Below are positions 32,017 to 44,500 of a stretch of 64,000 nucleotides of DNA, in pieces. Each line of letters begins with the position of its first letter. Position 1 is the first letter of the stretch. The notes below the pieces were generated by a model that saw only the letters and a list, made by a program, of their open reading frames with translations, ran no database searches and had not been told where the DNA came from. The DNA comes from Marsupella aquatica. Its lineage: Eukaryota > Marchantiophyta. Position numbers and translations under genes: made by a program. The stretch lies in contig OZ316899.1 of the NCBI GenBank assembly GCA_973895155.1, positions 7,750,001-7,814,000 on the forward strand, read 5' to 3'.

Positions 32017-32021
32017 ATGGT
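32017..32021. repeat. Target site duplication of LTR5, left copy
   Basis: ATGGT, repeated exactly at 36682-36686. Confidence 0.9.
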
Positions 32022-32136
32022 TGTGATGCCTAGACAGGAATCACTCGGCCAGTTAAGTGGGTAAAGCAGGAAGGCACCCTAGAAACACCTTAGTATAGGG
32101 ACAAAACAAGGAAAATATAAACAATTAGGGGCGACC

Positions 32137-35100
32137 ATGGAACCCGGGCCGAGGCCGGAGGTAAGGACGCTGGGGGAGAAAACTCGATTAGGGTTAGGGC
32201 GCGTTAAGCGTCGGCGGCTAGGAAGAATCAACGGGAGGAAGGACCTGAAGAGGAGAGGGGTAAGGAGCGCTTGTAGGAGATGGTGGCTCATTTGCGAGCA
32301 CGAACTAGGCAGACGACTACGGGAGGCCAACTACTGTCATCTGCTTAGGGAAGCACTCGGGGAGAGAGTAGATACCGACGATCGACCTAAGGAGGGTATG
32401 AGCAACGTCAATCAAGCGGCACATTTCTGGGGATGCCTGTTCGAACGGACAACTGAGCACATCAAGACTTACGAGGACGAGGAATCAGAAAGGGCAGCTC
32501 GAGAATGGCAGGAGCTCGCTCGATTGTGGGAGCTACAGAAGACGGCTTTCTTAGGAGGCGAACTCATCAAGGACGAGTTCTTGTGGACTCCTACTTCCAA
32601 TCAACTCGACGATCTTCTGTTTTGCAAAGACAGCGTCGTCGGCATCCGAGAGGCCATCAAGAACTGCAACGACATACACTGGGAATTAAAGGGTAGCATG
32701 GAAAGGTGGACCCAAGCAACGGTGCTAGGAGAAACCTCCACGGCAGCAGAGATGAAGAGGAAGGGAGCCGTCAACGATGAAGCCACCCCGGCAAAAAGAA
32801 CAAGGTCGGCGGCACCAAAGAAGCCAGCCGAGCAGCAGAGCAGGAGGCAGGGAGAAGCCGAAGAGGAGGAGGTCGATCCCATCAAGGCCATTCCAACCAG
32901 GGATGACACCTGGAAGGGCTGGGCGGCAACCCTACCGGTGGAGGTTCAACTACATTTTGCACGGGAGGAGGATGCATGCTTTACGGCCATGCAGACCAAG
33001 AAGTACCAAGGCTTCATGGCCGGATCCGGCTTAGATGCCTTTGTAAGATTACCATGGCTGAAGCCGGAGGTACCGGAGTCAGACCTATTAGAATTCGTGG
33101 GGTCATGGGAACCCAAGACCAATTGCACGAGGATATATGGGAAGGATTTCTATCTTACTCCCAAAGTGATTGCCGAAGTGTTTGGCTTGCCGATAGGCAA
33201 TAAGACCAAAGTTGATACCAGGAAGACCTTGCCTGACAAGGAGTTCCGGTCGTTCCCCGGGCCATCAACGAAGAATGGCTTCTTCCGGAACACCTGCACC
33301 AACCCGCACATAGGAGAGATGATCGACTTCTTGCGGGTGACCATGCATTGTAACTTGCCGAGGGCAGAGATCGGCAAAGCACAGGTCTATCTGGCAGAGA
33401 GGCCAGATCCAAGCCGGGACTACAACGGGTACCTCCTCAACCAATTGAAGAAGATCTTAAAGGAGGAGCAGCAGGTAATCGGCATGGGGAGCGTGTCGCG
33501 GCTTGGCTATCACATGCCGCTGTTGTGCCGGTATGCCAGAGGTCAGACTTTTGCCCCAGTACTTCCCCTGCAGGTAAGGGCACCCGAGGAAGCTCCAACG
33601 CCGAGGCCGTTAGTAGAGAAGCCTCAACCACCTGTTAGCCCTATGATCGAGCAGGTGTTTAGGCCAAGGACGGAGGACTTGCCAATGCAGCAACCAGGCA
33701 TGCAGAGTCTGCTGAAACTACTGGAGAAAGAAAAGAGATCGGCATCGGCAACGACAATGGCAACGGCAACAATGCAGGACACTACTCCAGAGGTAGGCCT
33801 ACACCGGCTCACAAGAGAAAACCCCTTTGCTGGAGACAAGGAGAGAATCAGGCCGGAATCCAAGCCAGGTGTTCGAATGTATGTGGGAGTCTCAAGCTCT
33901 GAATCTGAGGCAGAATTGCCTGAAGCTCCTACCGACGAAGAGGAGAGGGAGAAGCCGGACGTCCAAGAAGTACAGGAGGCAGTGGAGGACTGCAGCCATG
34001 ATAATTCCGGCTATGGGTTCCAGGAGTAAGGACCTGTGGCCGGTTTGTCCCCACGCTTCCAAGGGTAGTACGAGGGGACCCCAACCAGCAGAGTAGCCCT
34101 GAGTCTCCCCCACCAGATGTTGCTCCCCCGAGCTTTGACGGCATAAAACAGACGGCGCAGGAATTTCAGGAGCGAATCAGGCAGGAAGAGGAGGCAGCCC
34201 TGGCTAGGGAAAAGGATTTACCAGGAGGAGATTGGCCGGAGGACATCAGGCGGCTAGCCGAAAAAGGAAGCAAACCTCTAGCCACGATTGAAGAGATCCG
34301 CAAGACGGCTTGGGAGCAGAGGCCGCGATGGGCGATGCCGATCACTCCTACTTACTCCACCTACGCTAAGAATAGAGCCATGGAGTATGGTGAGATGTGT
34401 GGGGAACTTGCGCTCGGCATCTTTGGAGAGGAGTTGGAGGTAGGACCCTTTTTCCATAGGGAGCAGTTGGAGAAGCACCAATTAGAAGAAGCGGTGGCTT
34501 TAGAGAGAAGCAAGAAGGACGAGGTCATTCGGCGGCTTAGGAAAATGGAAGCCGAGATTGAAGACCTAAGGGCGGCCAAGAAAGCCCAAGATGAACTGCG
34601 GATTAAACGGCATGAGCTGAACATCATGCAGGGGCAGTTGGACACCGCGCAGGCTGATAATCGGAATATCAAGGATAAACTGACTCAGACGCAGGGAGAG
34701 TTGGCCGATACGATCAAAGAGAGGGAGAAGTGGAAGCGAGAGCTGAAGAATACAGAGGAGGCCCACATAACAGCCAACAGCCGGGCCATGGCGGAGACCC
34801 AAAGAAAGGAATGGGCGTTGAAGGGGGAGCTCGAGAAAATCCGCGGAGCCCTTGAGCAGAAGGAGGCCGAGTTAGGGAAATCCTATCAAGGGATTATGGC
34901 GCTGCAGTAGGAGCTTGCGTCCCTGACGGCCAGCTTCAAGGCCGACCTAAGGGAGAAGGACGAGATGCTCGATCAGACTTACACCAAGATGAACCAGATG
35001 GAGTTTGTCATCATTGCAGAGCTCGACAAGGAGCTAAGAGCAACCCGGGAGGAGAGGACTACCTTGAAACAAGAACGGGAGGAAGCCCAGAAGGAACTAG

Positions 35101-35615
35101 AGGAGGCGTGCAAGGACCTGGATGAGACCCAGGAGGAGTTGGAGGAAATCACGAGGAAGATGGAGAACCTCCAGCGGCGGGCCGACAACCAAATGGAGCG
35201 GCTGAAGAAACAAGCCGCAGTATTTAAGTGCTTGTCTTCATCAGGCCCAACTCCAATTGGGGCAACCAAGTTACCAGGAGTGGTACTGGCCAAAGAAAAA
35301 GCCGCGCCACCTGCACCAGTGCCGGAAGTAAGTGGGAAGGGGAAAGGACCAGCTGCCGAACCAGAAAGGAAGAAGAAGCGGAAACCTTCAGGGTCAAGGA
35401 GTAATCCGACCCCACAGGCCGTGGTGACCAAGGAGGTAGACCCAGCACCATCCTCCGGCATGAATACGGCAATAGATTCCGCTATCATCAAGGGTGGGGA
35501 TGGTGCGGCCCAAGCCGAACTACTCAGTAATGAGGCCGGTATCCCAGATCCGCCTCTTGAGCAGGCCGGTGAGACCATAGCCGAGGCTGAGGCCGTAGCC
35601 GAGAATGACTCCTGA
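32137..35615 (+). pseudogene. LTR-embedded ORF of LTR5 (about 1,150 codons), broken
   Basis: Frame 1 is open from ATG 32137 to 34029 (630 residues). A one-base frameshift near 34000-34029 moves to a second frame that stays open from before 34090 to 35615, except for a TAG at 34908-34910. The N-terminal part is basic, then helical. The central domain (about 33000-33560) has the family features: FYLTPKVIAEVFGLPIG, NGFFRNTC, and a conserved Leu/His-rich stretch to LGYHMPLLC. The region 34180-35240 is long heptad coiled coil, very Glu/Lys/Gln-rich. The tail is Pro/Ala-rich and acidic. Function unknown; the same plan as the element 1 LTR ORF. Confidence 0.75.
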
Positions 35616-36420
35616 TCCGATGCCGACGCCGATGGTGGACCCAGTCAGGCCGATAGAGAGTTGACTCAGTCAAGGGCAGGTAATCTGTCAGAAAATGAAC
35701 CTACGGCAGTGGCTGAGGAGGAAGCGTTGGGGGCGTCCATTGAGGATCCACCACCGGTGTCGTGACGGTGCAAGGGCGCCGTTCCTTTTAGGAAGGGCGG
35801 ACGTGGAGGGAGGAGGCATGAGTGGGCAGGGCGGGCGCTGATCTCCAAGTTTAGGATTAGGATCAGGACCAGGAGCGGCCCTGACACTTAGCTTGTGGGA
35901 TTGCGGTTCCACTGGTAGGAGCAACACTTGTGCTCCTGCCTTGCTGTACATAGGTAGATCCGGGCAAGTAGATTACTGTTAGGTAGATTAGGCTTACGCT
36001 GCAAAGAATTAGGCGGATCCACTACCAGGATAAGTACCTGGGCGGCGGGGAGCTTAGGGCCTCTTCTTTAGCAAGTTTTTAGTTTGCACCAGCCGGGCTG
36101 GGATCAAGTAGTAAGGGAAGCTCTCGGTTAGTCATACAGTGACCCTTGTGTATATTCATGTTTCCTCATGCCTAAGAGCTGAATAGAGTTGGCCTCACGG
36201 CTTAGTTCGCAGAGCTTGTGTATGAGATGTACTGTTTGTATGGCAAGTGCATGGTATGACTCAGTCAGAAGGAGTCATTTTGCTATTTGTGTGTCGCATT
36301 AACTTGTGTGAAGAGTGCCCACATCAACCAACAGAAGGAAGGAAAGTAAGCAGGGGAGTGAGAGTTGGATGTGTCGATCTGAGAGAGGTCTTAGCAGCTT
36401 AACCAAGCCTATTGGGGATC
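35616..36420. other. Non-coding 3' part of LTR5
   Basis: No gene. It corresponds to the non-coding 3' part of the other LTRs. No clear polyadenylation signal is assigned. Confidence 0.5.
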
Positions 36421-36448
36421 ATTCCGGCGGCGGAATCCAAACATACCT
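36421..36448 (+). ncRNA. Conserved LTR hairpin, LTR5
   Basis: ATTCCG, loop GCGG, CGGAAT, followed by CCAAACATACCT: a perfect six-base stem. The outer A-T pair replaces the G-C pair of element 1, a compensatory change. Confidence 0.65.
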
Positions 36449-36681
36449 AACAAGACGGAGGGGAAGACGAGGGAAGGCCTAGATTAGGCCGGCTACGTAT
36501 CTCATGACCCGATGAAGGATCTGTCCAGTATATGTGTGTAAAATGTTAATAGTAGTAGTAGAAGGTTAGCAGCGTCCCATGCCGCTAAGCCGCGGAAACG
36601 GCCTCGCCAAGCGCGAAACCTGCGGGAATCGGCTTGAGCTGGGAGGTTTCTTGGGTTTAGGGAGCCATGGGACGCACCACA

Positions 36682-36686
36682 ATGGT
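36682..36686. repeat. Target site duplication of LTR5, right copy
   Basis: ATGGT, identical to 32017-32021. Confidence 0.9.
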
Positions 36687-37732
36687 GCACTATGTCTGCA
36701 CACGTATATGACCATTTCTATCAAGGCTTATGCACAATCTTTGTGTGTGAGCTAGTTTCAGAAGACAGCAAGTCATTGCAAACTGCATGGAAGGTCATGT
36801 GGAGGGTATGTGAAGAACATGGGCTGAAGAATGTGCAGTTTTGTGGATTTATGGCTGATAATGCTCCTGCTGGGTGGAATGCGATCCGCAATGAATTTTG
36901 GGATGGAAAGGTAAATTCCCATAGAGAGAGGTCTGATGCATTTCACTGGGCCCAATCAGTACAGAGAATGCAAAAGCACATTGTCCCAAGTAAGAGATTC
37001 GAGCATAAAGAATTGTTGGATTCACTTCGGCACGCCGGTAATATAGTTCTTGCCTATCGAGTTTTTGAGAAGCTGAAAACGTGGTGGAATGAGGGCAATG
37101 TGCTACCAGGAAAAGCAAAGGAGCTCACCACGTGGATGTCTTGGTGGATTGTTCGGTTTTCTCAATGGGGAAACTTTTTGAGACTCGTAAGTGTCTTAAC
37201 ACTTTCCCTCCCTATGCATGATATCCGTCAACACGTCGGATCTCGGCGAAGCTCTCCGAGATACGCTCTGATACACCTATTTTGTCTGTTGCCTAGAACA
37301 TAACAAATGACCAAAATTGATATGTTTTCTGGAACAATATTGCAGGAGATGGACAGAGAAAAGGCAGCACTCATGCCTAACCACAGCGGGGCAGAGTCGG
37401 TACACGCATCTATGCGTAAATCCTCATCTAGTACAAAGGTTGGGTTAGTATAATCTTTTACCCTGGATGCATCTCGCGCGTTGAGCCAGAATGGAGCTTT
37501 GAAGAACTACAAACTCAGTGGGAGGAAAGGACGGGGACTGAGCTTGTTTGAACTTTGACTTCGAGATGCTACTGCCGTTGGGAATGTAGAATCTTTCTTT
37601 CCAAAATTGAACACTGCTGTAACTCAACCACACTTGCGTGAGTTCTCATCCGCGGACCCACTTAGCGGAGATGTAGAAACGGTTCCGATGAAACGTGGGA
37701 AGGCCATTGCTGGCCATCATGTTGTAGTAGAA

Positions 37733-37737
37733 GATTC
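37733..37737. repeat. Target site duplication of element 2, left copy
   Basis: GATTC against GATTT at 51488-51492: one transition in five. Confidence 0.75.
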
Positions 37738-37909
37738 TGTCGCACCCCTACCCTGGGCCTTAAATCCGGGTTAGTGTCGTGGTGCGACCTCGACCACCAG
37801 TAGGGGTGAGGGTTCGGGCAAGGAGGTGTGTAGTGACCTTCAATAGCCCTAAGTCGGGCTAAGCCGCTATACTTACTGGTATAACACTCGCATAATTCGT
37901 ACTTGTCAT

Positions 37910-37936
37910 AGGTATATTTATTTTCCACCGCTGGAA
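37910..37936 (-). ncRNA. Conserved LTR hairpin, element 2 left LTR
   Basis: Sense strand TTCCA, loop GCGG, TGGAA, then AATAAATATACCT. The inner pair is A-T where elements 1 and LTR5 have G-C, so both sides changed together. The AATAAA could act as a polyadenylation signal. Confidence 0.65.
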
Positions 37937-38720
37937 TTTTCCCTCAGTTAGTGACGCGGACTAACTCCCGACTTGGGGCTTTTCAAGCCATCGACGTGAC
38001 AGGACCTTGTGACATGCAATGAGCGGCAATCCCTACCATTAGTCCGCACCCGGTACGTCCCTTAAAATGGCGCCTTTGCCCGGACAAAGCATACACACAA
38101 CACCAGTTACTCTCAGAAACATTAAGGGGAAAAGACTACATTTACTCAGCAAAGCATCAGTTTACATGGTTGACTCGACTTCAAAGGGGGTCAGCAGGCC
38201 CAACGGCAGTCGATGCCCAGTCTCTACGAGGCCCTGCCTCGCACTTGCCCAGCAAGCTCGACTCTGGCTCTCACTCCTTGGTACGCTCTGACCCTACTCA
38301 GGCCGGGACTCCCCGTGCCTCGCCTTTCTTCTGCTGAGATAACTAAGCCTTCTCCCGCTTCCCATCGCGGAAGGGGAAGCCTAAATACTACCATAGCGGA
38401 AGAGAACCGGAGGATACTACCTTCCGGGGTACTACCTACTGACTAACTAACTGCTGACTACCGGTCGCGCTGCACTGACCGGTTGACCGTCGACTACGAG
38501 TGTGCCAACCGGAATGGCAGCGGCCAAGCCTACTGACAAACTCTAGTCCGTTGATGGACTCAATCCTACGTTGGCTGATCCTAACTGACCGGCCCTAATT
38601 CTTCCTACTACCGCTAATCGGCGCCTAATGACAGTCATTCTGTCGTTACGCCTAACTAAAAGATGCCGCTGACTTAACCGCTTCGCGCGGCGCCTGCTTC
38701 TACCCTTCGCTAACTACCCC

Positions 38721-41167
38721 TTACGTGTGTGCAGTGGTTGGACCAGGGCTGGTCCCCTTGTCGGGGCGAGACCTCGAGCCGCCTTGATCAGAGGTGGGCC
38801 CAGGTTTTCCCCGCTGGAGGACGAGCAGGGTGACGCGGTCCTGCAAAGCCTTGTTGTCCCATAATGCTTCCTCCGCCTCGTTTGCAGCTTCGTCGGCTTC
38901 AGTCTGGAGCCGCGCCACCTCCAAGTTGAGCTGGTCGATGGCGTCGCGATGGACCTGGTCCTGCGCTAGCAATTTATCTCGTTCGGCGGAGAGACTAGCC
39001 ACCTGCTGTGCTGCCTACAGGAATTGTTTGTTGAGGTCGGTCAAGCTGGTAACCCGAGCCGAAGATTCTGAGCGTAATTGAAGCACGGTGTCGTCCAGCT
39101 TCTTGAGTTCGGCCTGCGCTCCGCTTAACTCCTGGGTTAGTCCGTCCCTCTGTTCGACAGTGCGGACTAAATCCTCGCGGCGGGTCATTGCCTCCTCCTC
39201 GAGGTGCTCTACCAGCATCTGGAGACGCCCGATCTCATTCCCCTTCGCCATGAGTTCTTCTTCCAAGCGGCTGACGATCCGTGGTTGGTGCTCTAACATG
39301 AAGAAGGCTGGCTGAAAGTACGCCGAGACTTGTTGTCCGATGTATGTCGCCAACTCCCCAGACATAGTCTGGCTAAACTTCTGGACCAGGTCGTAGGCCA
39401 TGGTCCCCGGGGCTACTTGGTAGTCCTCCATCCTCTCGGGTACCGGTGGTTCCTCGGCAGGGGCAACGAGCTCCTCCGTAGTCAGCGCTGGGGAGGGGAA
39501 GGTTTCTTCAGGTGGTGGAGGGATTGGGGGTGGTTGTACTGCAGGTAGCGGAGGCTCAACGGAAGGAGGCGGTGGAATTTCCACAGGGGGCGGTTGCGGA
39601 GTATTAGTCGGGGCTTCCGGCTCGGGGTTTGTCCGAGGGACAGTAGTCCGCGTAGTCGGGGTTGCCCCTCTGGGGCGGGGGTGACATTACCCGGGGCTGA
39701 GGTGGCCGTATTCTTTCCTCTGGCCTCCCGCCGTGCCTTGTACCAGGCGAGGATAATGGCGATATGACTCCCCAAGTAAGTCTTCCCTCCAATAGCCATA
39801 CCACCCTGAGCCCGCTTCAACTCCCCCGAGAATCTTCGGTAGAAGAATTGGGCCCAGTTTCGTCGTTTGTACTGTTCCACCTGCACTATCGTGCAGAGGG
39901 AAATCTCGGACCGTGGCTCAATCATGTGTAGGGTAGTTCGTATGAAGTTAAGCCGCTCCATACAGGTTAAGTTGGTGCAGGCCCCCTGCTTGTATCCGTT
40001 GTCCGTCTTACCCTCGGGTTTGAAGTGCCGCGACGTATACTCCTTATCCCGAATTCGGATTTCCACCGGCACCGGCCCGGTTGGTAGGCCGAAAATTTGC
40101 GTTAACCGATGCTCCGTGAGTGATAAGGTCTGCCCCGAAACCTTGGTGGTTGACGCATCAGTGTCAAAATTGGAGATGAACTCACAAATCTCCTTCGGCC
40201 CGGCGGCGCACGGCCTCCATAGTAAGTGGGCGAACCGCTCCAACTGATGCTCCTTGAGATAGTCCGCATGTTCGAGTTTCTTGATCGCGATCCAGACTAC
40301 CTCGGGGACGCGGATTACCTGTAATAAGTTGGACTTCGGGTTATCCGGGGGCCGTCGGGTCTGGTTGGTCGGGGGGTTTGCCGGGGCAGGTGCAGGCGCG
40401 GCGTCGGTCCGTGTTGATTTGGGGGCCGTCGTAGTCCTTGACCGCTTACGAGGACGCTATTCGAGTTGCGGACTAGCTCGCTCGGAACCTGAAGAACACT
40501 TCGCGTTGATTACTGGACGGACTTGGGACTGGTTCGGCGGTACTCCGATGGTCATCGGTTGAGGCGCTGGGGTAGCCCTATCCCAGTTGAAGGCATTGGA
40601 GCTTTCCCCGAGGAACGTGAGATTACGCGCCGCTTCCCGTTGTCTGCTGATGTCTTCTTGGCGCTTTTAGGCTGCGATCTGCTGGTCTAGGTACCCCGGA
40701 ATCTTGTCGAAATCCGCTTGAGTAAGCCGCTGGTTGCCCTTCAGCTTAAAGAACTTAGCTGGAACCTCAAGAATTGCCTCTGCTACCGATCTAAGCCCTT
40801 CCTCGCTGAGATATAGTTCGGTGATGTAGTCTCGCAGCTCGTTATAGCTAGAATCCCTGGTGATGGCTGTCCTTTCGCAATTAACCAGTGCTACCTTGGT
40901 TACCAGCTTCGCGTACCTTTGTTCGTAAGCGGCTTTCTCGGGGCAAGAGTACCAGTAAGTCTCGGAGAACTTAGCACCTACCTCGCCAAACAAGGTCCAA
41001 AATCCCAAGGCTGTGAGGGTCATACTAACCTCGTAGTCCGGTTTGTTGCGTCCACGTTCCCACCTGGCTGGTCCTTTCTCGCGGAGGCCTCGCTCGTCCT
41101 GACTAAATCTCGCCACATTCCGCTCTTCTCCCTCGATAATTTCCTCGTAAAGGTCGACTGGATTCAA
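38721..41167 (-). pseudogene. LTR-embedded ORF of element 2, left copy, broken
   Basis: Same gene as 48633-51080 but with a TAA at 40667-40669 (Glu codon in the right copy), a TAG at 40457-40459 (Gln in the right copy), a one-base deletion near 39666, and the TAG at 39015-39017 that the right copy also has. Confidence 0.8.
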
Positions 41168-41526
41168 TCAAAAAGGCGAGCGGATGGCAGCGTCCGTGAA
41201 TTCCAAAAAGGTAAACGTGAGCGAATGGCCCGCAGTGCCATCGGCTCCTCTCTTATGGGGGTGCCCGGACGAGCCCGAACGTGAGAAGGTCAGGCCGTTT
41301 GGTCATTGATAACGAGCTGAAGTCGGCGTCTCGGTCCAAGCGTGATTCTTCTAACTGATTTTTACTCCGCTGCCGCCACCGTACCTCGGTCGCGCGTAAT
41401 AATCCCTTTCCTGAACTCGTAATTATTCGGTTATCTTAACCTACTCCTAATCTAATCATAATGGCAACTTGACGGCTATACGTGCTATTCTACGCTATGG
41501 CTACGGTCCTAATGACCGTATAAGTC

Positions 41527-44500
41527 CTAATCTACGACCTGGGTTCGGTCAAGTGACACGTTACCTGTGTCACATAGCTCCCTACTTAAGTGTGAAGCGT
41601 CCTCGCGAACATCATTACGCTCGTTGTCCTGATGAAAGTACCTCTTCACACGATCGTAACTAACTCGATTGGGAAAGAGGTCGCCGGCGTACGTCGATAG
41701 TTGTAGGGATCCGTTCAGGTACATCTGCTGGACAACAAAAGGTCCTAGCCAGCGTGTGTGTAACTTTCCTGGAAAGTACATGTACCTACTGTCGTACAGA
41801 AGGACAAGATCTCCCGCAGTGATGTCCACCTGGCGCAGTCCCTTGTCGTGCTGTTTCTTCGTTGCTTCTTGCTTAGCTGCCACGCGTTGCGATGCCCACA
41901 ATCTGTGTTCTTCTAGACTGTCGATCTTATATGCTCGATCGGACGAACTAGCGGCCTCCGATAGTCTGTGGCGGATGCGCACCCGGGGGGTCTCGACCTC
42001 GAACTCGACGGGTACTAGCGCATGTTGTCCGAATACCAAGAAATACGGACTATGGTTTGTAGTGGTCTTGAACGCCAAGTTGTACGAATAGACCGCCGCA
42101 AAAAGCTTGTCGTCCCAGTCTGTTTTGTGGGTTGCCACGGTTTTGTTGAGGATTTTCCCTACAATGCCATTAGCCCGCTCTGCTAGTCCGTTACATTTGG
42201 GATGATAAGGAGTAGTCTTCCTGTGCTTGACGAGGTAACGGTCAGTCAGTTTTTCCACCGTTTCGTTCAAAAAATGAGTCCCGCGGTCGCTGACTAATTC
42301 CAAGGGAGGTCCGAAGCGGGTGAAGATCTGTTCGTACAGGAACCTGGCAGTGGTGGCCGCGTCATCCTTGACCGTTGCCCGGGCCTCGACCCATTTAGTC
42401 GAGTAGTCGATAGCCAGAAGGATGTACCGGCAACGCCGACCTCGGGTTACCGGAGTGAATGGTCCGATATAATCGATGCCCCATTTCTCAAACGGGGCAA
42501 GGGGAAAGATTGGAGTTAGAGGATGATTACCCGATCTGCGAGGTTTGCCTGCGCGCTGACATAAGTCACACCCTCGGATAAAATGGGCTACGTCGTGATG
42601 AAGCGTGGGCCACCAATAACCTGCGTCCAAGATTTTGTGAGCCGTGGTGACCAGGGCGAAGTGTCCTCCTGCCTCTTCCTCGTGCATAGCTCGCATGACA
42701 ATGATTGTCTCGTTATAGTCTAGGCATCTGTGGATTTTCCCATCGACGCCTTCCTTATGCAGATGTCCGCGGATCATCATGTATGGTGCGGCCTTGCGGA
42801 GAAAGACCGACGCGGCCTCTTGGTTTATGTTACTTGGAATGCGGGCCGTTAAGAGGAAGGTGATTAGGTCCCCATACCATGTTGGTTGGTCCGTTTCTAC
42901 ACGGAATAACTCCTCATCCGGGAATGCATCATCGACAGGTGCGTCGTCCGACTCCCCTTCGATCCTTGAGAAGAAGTCCGCATTTACGTGAGCTTTCCCT
43001 GGTCGCACCCTGACTTCGTAGTTAAATTCTTGGAGCAGTAGGACCCAACGGGCTATTCTCCCTGTTAAGTCTGCTTTGTTTACCATGTACTTCAGGCTGT
43101 CATGGTCAGTATGGAATACTACCTTATACCCCAATAGATAATGGCGAAACTTTTTACACGAGTAGATGATTCCCAAGGCCTCCCGATCGGTGGGCGAATA
43201 GTTTTTCTCTGCGGCAAACAGTTGTCGACTCGCGAAGTAAATGGGGTGGTCACGTTTTTCGTCGTCCAGTTGGCTTAGGACTGAGCCGATGCAGAACCCA
43301 GACACGTCGACATACACATGGAACTCCTTGTTCCAATCGGGGGTAGTCAGAATCAGAGCCATCGTGAGCTGGTTTTTTAGTTCGTCAAAGGCTGATTTTC
43401 GACGGGGAGTCATTTCTATGACCGCGTCTTGCTTCATCATTTCCGTAAGGGGTAGGGCTATCTTAGCAAAATCCTGAATGAATCGTCGGTAGTATCCTAC
43501 GCAGCCTAAGAAGGATCGCACCGCCTTCTGGTCCGCTGGGTAAGGGACGTTCATCCATGCGGCCACCTTCTCCTGGTCCACCTCGATCCCCCGTTTGGAC
43601 ACTCGGTGTCCAAGTAGCACTCCTTCCGTTACCCCGAATAAGCATTTGCCCGGGTGTAATTTCAACCCTACTTCCCGGCACCGCTCCAAAGTCCGCCTCA
43701 GATGTTCTGGGTGCTGGGCGATTGTTCCGAAGATGGCAAAATCGTCTATGAACACCTCCAAAAATTCTCGTAAGAAGTCATGAAAAATATTCATAATGAT
43801 TCGCTGGAACATAGCCGGGGCATTGCATAAGCCAAAGGGCATCCGCCTGAACGCGTAGGTTCCCCACTCGGTTATGAACGTGGTTTTGAGCTGGTCCGAT
43901 AGTCTGATCCAAATCTGGTTATAACCCGAATATCCATCTAGGAACGTGTACACCTCATTTCGGGCTACCATGTCAAGGACCATATCCGTGTAAGGTAGCG
44001 GGTAATGGTCTTTCCGAGTAGCGTCGTTGAGCTTCCGATAGTCTTGGCATATTCGAATTTTAGGTTTACCATCAGGCCCTACCTTCTTAGGAACCACCAC
44101 AATGGGGGACACCCATTCGCTAGATAAGACGGGGTAGATGATGTCCGCCACGATCAGTTGATCCAACTCCTCCTTTACCAAGACGGAATGTCTTGGGTTT
44201 AGTCTTTGTTGCCTTTCTCGGACGGCATGAGCACCCAAGTTTAGATCGATGACGTGTTCGCCATAGGCTGGTGAAATCCCGGTTAAGTCTCGGTGACTCC
44301 ATGCGAAGACGTCCTCATATTCCGATAGGAGTTCTTGGATGGCCTTTTCCTCTGGCGCTCGTAGGCCATAACCGACGTTGAATGTTCTCTCCCTCTTGGT
44401 GGTGTACCTGCCATAGGATTCCTTGCGGATTACCTCCACATGGTCTCTGGTGGCCCGGTCAAGGTGAGCTTCCAATTCCTCTAGTCTGGTGCCATCGTAG

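Larger units (their letters stand above)
32022..36681 (+). mobile_element. LTR5: solo LTR (4.66 kb) inside the transposase gene
   Basis: It starts TGTGATGCC and ends GCACCACA; the ends are inverted copies of each other (TGTGATGC against TGTGGTGC). It sits between exact 5-bp ATGGT duplications. Dropping it restores the transposase reading frame at a Trp codon. It carries one long sense ORF homologous to those in LTRs 1, 2 and 4, and the conserved hairpin 235-260 bp from its 3' end. No internal region is present, so recombination between two LTRs probably left this single copy. Confidence 0.92.
36682..37737 (+). pseudogene. Transposase catalytic exon and next exon
   Basis: 36682-37186 encodes the MULE-type catalytic core, with an Asp in FMADNAPAGWNAI and the His-containing helix HWAQSVQRMQKH, then a Trp-rich stretch. 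A 159-bp intron (37187-37345) has donor GTAAGT and acceptor TTGCAG and carries one full MULE palindrome (37240-37262). The next exon continues in frame to element 2 with two stops. Confidence 0.75.
37738..41574 (-). repeat. Element 2 LTR, left (3') copy
   Basis: Paired with 47650-51487. The gag-pol stop lies about 48 bp inside it. Confidence 0.93.

Noticed and set aside
32137-35615. Host gene for a myosin-like or kinesin-like coiled-coil protein
   Set aside because: It lies within exact LTR ends and target duplications and shares its central domain with other LTR ORFs. The coiled coil alone is not evidence of a motor protein.
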